6,796 nt of DNA from an uncultured Opitutia bacterium (lineage in GTDB: Bacteria; Verrucomicrobiota; Verrucomicrobiia; Opitutales; Opitutaceae): assembly GCA_903938935.1 (NCBI GenBank), contig CAJAFD010000358.1, forward strand, positions 1-6,796. The letters run 5' to 3'. Positions 6,261 through 6,796 of this stretch are shown in pieces. The position numbers and the translations under genes are program-made. The notes below the pieces were generated by a model. That model was not told the DNA's origin and did not search any database. It saw only the letters and a list, made by a program, of their open reading frames with translations. Every line of letters starts with the position of its first letter. Position 1 is the stretch's first letter.

Positions 6261-6455
6261 TCAGGATTTGGCGGCGGGCGTACCGATGGTGGCGGATTTT
6301 TTGTCGAGGTCGCCGAAGAAATCGTCGAGGGCGCGATCGACTTTGACGTTCACATCGAGCGTCGCATGGACCTTCACCTCGATCGGTTGAACGGTGACGC
6401 TCAGACAACCGGACAACAGCAAAAACCCAGCGAGCACAGGAAGAATGCGGAGCAT
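6261..6455 (-). CDS. ynbE: YnbE-like outer membrane lipoprotein
   Basis: This small lipoprotein has 64 residues from the ATG at 6453-6455. The signal peptide MLRILPVLAGFLLLSGC ends in a clear lipobox LSGC with the lipidated Cys17. Residue +2 is Leu, so outer membrane sorting is expected. Residues 24-39 (PIEVKVHATLDVNVKV) alternate hydrophobic and polar side chains as one amphipathic beta strand, and resemble the 'PI.I...V.IE..I.VK' stretch of E. coli YnbE (61 residues). A D/E/K-rich tail follows. In E. coli, YnbE is proposed to stack on YdbH and extend its hydrophobic groove to the outer membrane. The frame could also start at a TTG (6504-6506) overlapping the ydbH-like stop, giving 81 residues, but that would bury the signal peptide behind 17 residues, so the ATG is preferred. 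No Shine-Dalgarno is visible at the ATG. Confidence 0.8.
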   Translation of the reverse strand: MLRILPVLAGFLLLSGCLSVTVQPIEVKVHATLDVNVKVDRALDDFFGDLDKKSATIGTPAAKS

Positions 6456-6502
6456 AGAAGAAAAGGTTCGTGAATGGACCGTGGAGCGCAACGAAAGTTT
6501 CC

Positions 6503-6796
6503 TCAACGCAACGAAAGCGTGGCACCGTTCTCCGCACCCAAACGCAGCACATAAGCCAGCGGGCCTTTCACGCCGATTTCAAAGCCGACGGGTCCAACAG
6601 AAGTGCCGTCGAGCGCCGGACGCGCCTGGATCAAGACGCGCGCGGATTGTCCCTGCGAATCGCCTTCGGGCGTGAGCCGGATTTCGAGCGATTCGACTCT
6701 AAGCGCGGTGCGGCCGAGTTCGATCGCCACCAAGTCCGCATACCCCGGATTTAAAGGTGCCGCCCAGCGCGCCAGCGGTCCGAGCCACGTTGGCAA
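6503..6796 (-). CDS. ydbH: C-terminal end of a YdbH-like AsmA-family intermembrane lipid transport protein (cut by window edge)
   Basis: The minus-strand frame is open from the right edge to the TGA at 6503-6505 and gives about 98 residues of C-terminus. They consist of predicted beta strands: LVAIELGRTALRVESLEIRL, then SARVLIQARPALDG and VGFEIGVKGPLAYVLRLG near the end. E. coli YdbH also ends in strand-rich sequence of the type 'G..p......leinv.G.l..llr'. The identification rests mostly on position: it lies directly before YnbE-like and YdbL-like genes in the same order as E. coli ydbH-ynbE-ydbL. YdbH is a long inner-membrane-anchored protein with a hydrophobic groove that moves phospholipid towards the outer membrane, partly redundant with YhdP and TamB. 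The real start lies outside the window; the TTG at the edge should not be taken as a start. Confidence 0.65.
   Translation of the reverse strand: MPTWLGPLARWAAPLNPGYADLVAIELGRTALRVESLEIRLTPEGDSQGQSARVLIQARPALDGTSVGPVGFEIGVKGPLAYVLRLGAENGATLSLR

Noticed and set aside
5878..6552. A 224-residue version of the YdbL-like protein starting far upstream
   Set aside because: It would cover the whole YnbE-like gene and place the signal peptide around residue 100. The ATG at 6250-6252 gives a normal secreted protein of family length.
1..6796. Mobile elements, CRISPR arrays, tRNA genes, defence or toxin-antitoxin modules
   Set aside because: No transposase, integrase, regularly spaced repeats or tRNA-like cloverleaf was seen. 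Nearly all of the sequence is accounted for by tightly packed housekeeping and transport genes.

Overview
The window reads as ordinary chromosomal DNA of a GC-rich, Gram-negative (diderm) bacterium. Two observations support an outer membrane. A three-gene set matches YdbH-YnbE-YdbL, an inner-to-outer membrane lipid bridge, and the BMP-type binding protein has a cleavable signal peptide without a lipobox, as expected for a soluble periplasmic protein. The phylum cannot be fixed by eye. Verrucomicrobiota (Opitutaceae-like) is a guess from the general look of the proteins and the mixed strength of the ribosome binding sites.

Layout from left to right. (1) Positions 1-413, plus strand: the 3' part of a dihydrofolate reductase gene (folA), cut by the window edge. 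(2) Positions 414-553: a short convergent spacer with an A-tract/T-tract hairpin that could terminate transcription from both sides. (3) Positions 554-5765, minus strand: a compact five-gene operon read from right to left. It encodes a BMP/PnrA-type periplasmic binding protein, a double-domain ABC ATPase (NupO/RbsA type), two inner-membrane permeases (NupP and NupQ types) and a gamma-carbonic-anhydrase-like hexapeptide-repeat protein. The genes are separated by 9 bases, overlap by ATGA, abut as TAA|ATG, and overlap by ATGA, in that order. (4) Positions 5766-5877: a leader region with a candidate promoter, a 5' stem-loop, a perfect 9-bp tandem repeat and a possible five-codon leader ORF. (5) Positions 5878-6796, minus strand: YdbL-like protein, YnbE-like lipoprotein and the C-terminus of a YdbH-like protein, in the E. 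coli order ydbH-ynbE-ydbL, with ydbH running off the right edge.

Together the nup/bmp-type genes make a complete ABC importer. The binding protein captures a ligand, most likely a nucleoside given the PnrA-like motifs. The two permeases form the channel and the tandem-NBD ATPase drives it. The translationally coupled gamma-CA-like gene at the end is the least expected member. The ydb genes form a separate envelope-lipid transport unit upstream. No mobile element, CRISPR array, tRNA, rRNA or recognisable riboswitch was seen. I do not see an undescribed multi-gene system; the most useful leads are the gamma-CA coupling, the ydb locus in a possibly non-proteobacterial genome, and the leader of the importer operon.
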